NCBI RefSeq assembly: GCF_014642075.1
Contig: NZ_BMIK01000004.1
Span: 186,001-250,000 of the forward strand
Reading direction: 5' to 3'
DNA: 64,000 nt
Origin: Parapedobacter defluvii
Lineage (GTDB): Bacteria > Bacteroidota > Bacteroidia > Sphingobacteriales > Sphingobacteriaceae
Shown in pieces: positions 63,098 through 64,000 of this stretch. The number at the start of each line of letters is the position of its first letter. Position 1 is the stretch's first letter. Below the pieces are notes generated by a model, which did no database searches, was not told where the DNA came from, and worked only from the letters and a program-made list of their open reading frames with translations. Made by a program: the position numbers and the translations under genes.

Positions 63098-64000
63098 CTA
63101 AAAAGAAGCGTTTATTCCGAAAGTAAACCGTTTGGATAATGGGTATCCGCCATAATCGGTGCCGGGCCGCGTATTTTCACCTGCGTCGGAACCTCCGGCA
63201 TTGTTCGCTTCGGGGTTGGCACCGGGATAATTGGTGAATGTATGGAGGTTGTCTGCCATAATAAACAACCGGATAGCTCGTACCTTCCACCGTTTCAGAA
63301 ACGTTTTGGCAAAATTGTAACCCAGTGTAATGTTGCGGATCCGTACAAATGTCGCATCGTAGATCCAGGTATCGTTGTAGGGTGGGTTCACCCCGACTAC
63401 ACTTGGGGTGTTCCCGTCCCAGCTCATGTCAATCCCGTCGGGTATATTACCCGCGTATACAGCCGGTTTGTACGCATGTAACCAATCACGGTATTGATTG
63501 GTACCTTCACCCAGCCCGTTGTTGAAGCCGCGTCTACCTAAATAAAAGAGATCGCCCCCTTGTTGTCCCTGGATGTCGAAGCTGAAGTCGAACCCTTTAT
63601 AGGTTGAGCGACTTGACAAGCCCCATAAGAAATGGGGCTGGGCGTTACCCACTATGGTATGGTCCTGTTCGTTTATCTGTCCGTCATTGTTTAGATCCAC
63701 GATTTTCAGGTTCCCTTCCAGTTGTCCGTTAACAATGGGGACCAATGCGTTTCCGTCGGCGTCAAAATCTTCTGGTAGTAATACTCCATTTGTCTTATAC
63801 ATATAAAAGCTTCCTACGGGTTGTCCCACGATGGTTGCATAAGCGTTGAAATCATTCAGTGTGCTCAGCATGATGAGCTGGTCAATGCCGGGTGCAAGTG
63901 CGAGTACTTTGTTGTTGTTTTTGGAGAAGTTAAGAGACGTCTCCCAGGTGAAATTCTCCGTTTTTATATTTTGGGTGGTCAACTCCAGTTCAAACCCTTT
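63098..64000 (-). CDS. SusC-type receptor, C-terminal part only
   Basis: The frame is open to the right window edge, where it reads KGFELELTTQNI, so 300 C-terminal residues are visible. They are barrel strands with SusC landmarks: LNFSKNNNKVLALAPG, DLNNDGQINEQDHTIVGNAQPHF, FDFSFDIQGQQGGDLFYLGR, RNITLGYNFAKTFLKRW and the closing GGYPLSKRFTFGINASF. It is the transporter partner of the SusD lipoprotein 18 bp downstream. Plug and signal domains lie outside the window. Confidence 0.93.
   Translation of the reverse strand, partial: KGFELELTTQNIKTENFTWETSLNFSKNNNKVLALAPGIDQLIMLSTLNDFNAYATIVGQPVGSFYMYKTNGVLLPEDFDADGNALVPIVNGQLEGNLKIVDLNNDGQINEQDHTIVGNAQPHFLWGLSSRSTYKGFDFSFDIQGQQGGDLFYLGRRGFNNGLGEGTNQYRDWLHAYKPAVYAGNIPDGIDMSWDGNTPSVVGVNPPYNDTWIYDATFVRIRNITLGYNFAKTFLKRWKVRAIRLFIMADNLHTFTNYPGANPEANNAGGSDAGENTRPGTDYGGYPLSKRFTFGINASF

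Noticed and set aside
1-64000. Search for rRNA, tRNA, CRISPR arrays, insertion sequences, integrases and phage genes
   Set aside because: I read all gaps and product frames and saw no tRNA-like cloverleaf with CCA context, no spaced direct-repeat array and no transposase or recombinase motif.

Overview
The window looks like the chromosome of a Bacteroidota soil or plant-associated bacterium, most like a Sphingobacteriaceae member such as Parapedobacter, Olivibacter or Pedobacter; the genus is an inference. The reasons are repeated SusC/SusD pairs, DUF4980-type GH32 enzymes, a hybrid two-component regulator fused to an AraC domain, an ECF sigma/FecR/STN-SusC trio, weak Shine-Dalgarno sites, and promoter -7 boxes of the form TAnnTTTG. 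I saw no rRNA, tRNA, CRISPR array, phage or insertion sequence.

Region 1 (1-1834): 5' part of a SusC-type receptor leaving the window on the left, behind a 683-bp gene-free stretch (1835-2517). Region 2 (2518-22938): a fructan utilisation locus. Reading leftward from 19828 come a sugar-porter MFS transporter, a PfkB fructokinase, SusC, SusD, five GH32 enzymes and a VCBS/FG-GAP propeller protein. A divergent hybrid two-component sensor (periplasmic sugar-binding domain, kinase, receiver, AraC) sits at 20158-22938. The layout parallels the Bacteroides thetaiotaomicron BT1754-BT1765 fructan locus. SusCD import oligofructosides, the GH32 enzymes release fructose, the MFS protein and kinase bring it into glycolysis, and the sensor closes the loop. 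Two adjacent GH32 paralogues lack the canonical acid/base Glu and the Arg of the RDP motif.

Region 3 (23003-25093): a secreted esterase-like hydrolase and a MacB-type ABC permease. Region 4 (25126-38828): a second polysaccharide locus on the minus strand. ECF sigma, FecR anti-sigma, STN-domain SusC and SusD are followed by a tightly coupled block of two GH127-type beta-L-arabinofuranosidases, a five-bladed-propeller glycosidase and an MGH1-like glycosidase. The likely substrate is a plant arabinofuranose-containing glycan or glycoprotein, sensed through cell-surface signalling.

Region 5 (38922-61601) is mostly housekeeping: uvrA, a D-lactate dehydrogenase, a Tat-exported phospholipase C, a sensor kinase behind a strongly structured leader, phosphoglucomutase, a NUDIX hydrolase, a frameshifted FtsX-like permease, an MFS transporter, a LolD-like ABC ATPase, an S41 protease, IPP isomerase, two conserved unknowns, kbl and typA. 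Region 6 (61595-64000): SusD and the C-terminal part of a further SusC, running off the right edge.

The observations most worth following are: (i) tandem 16-bp palindromes of form TGTnCG-N4-CGnACA, spaced 21-22 bp, upstream of both the FtsX permease and the separate ABC ATPase; (ii) the two GH32 proteins with altered catalytic motifs; (iii) a one-base frameshift at the end of the permease; (iv) a structured RNA candidate before the sensor kinase; (v) a heptamer tandem repeat in the promoter zone of a conserved unknown gene; (vi) perfect hairpins between cistrons of both polysaccharide loci.
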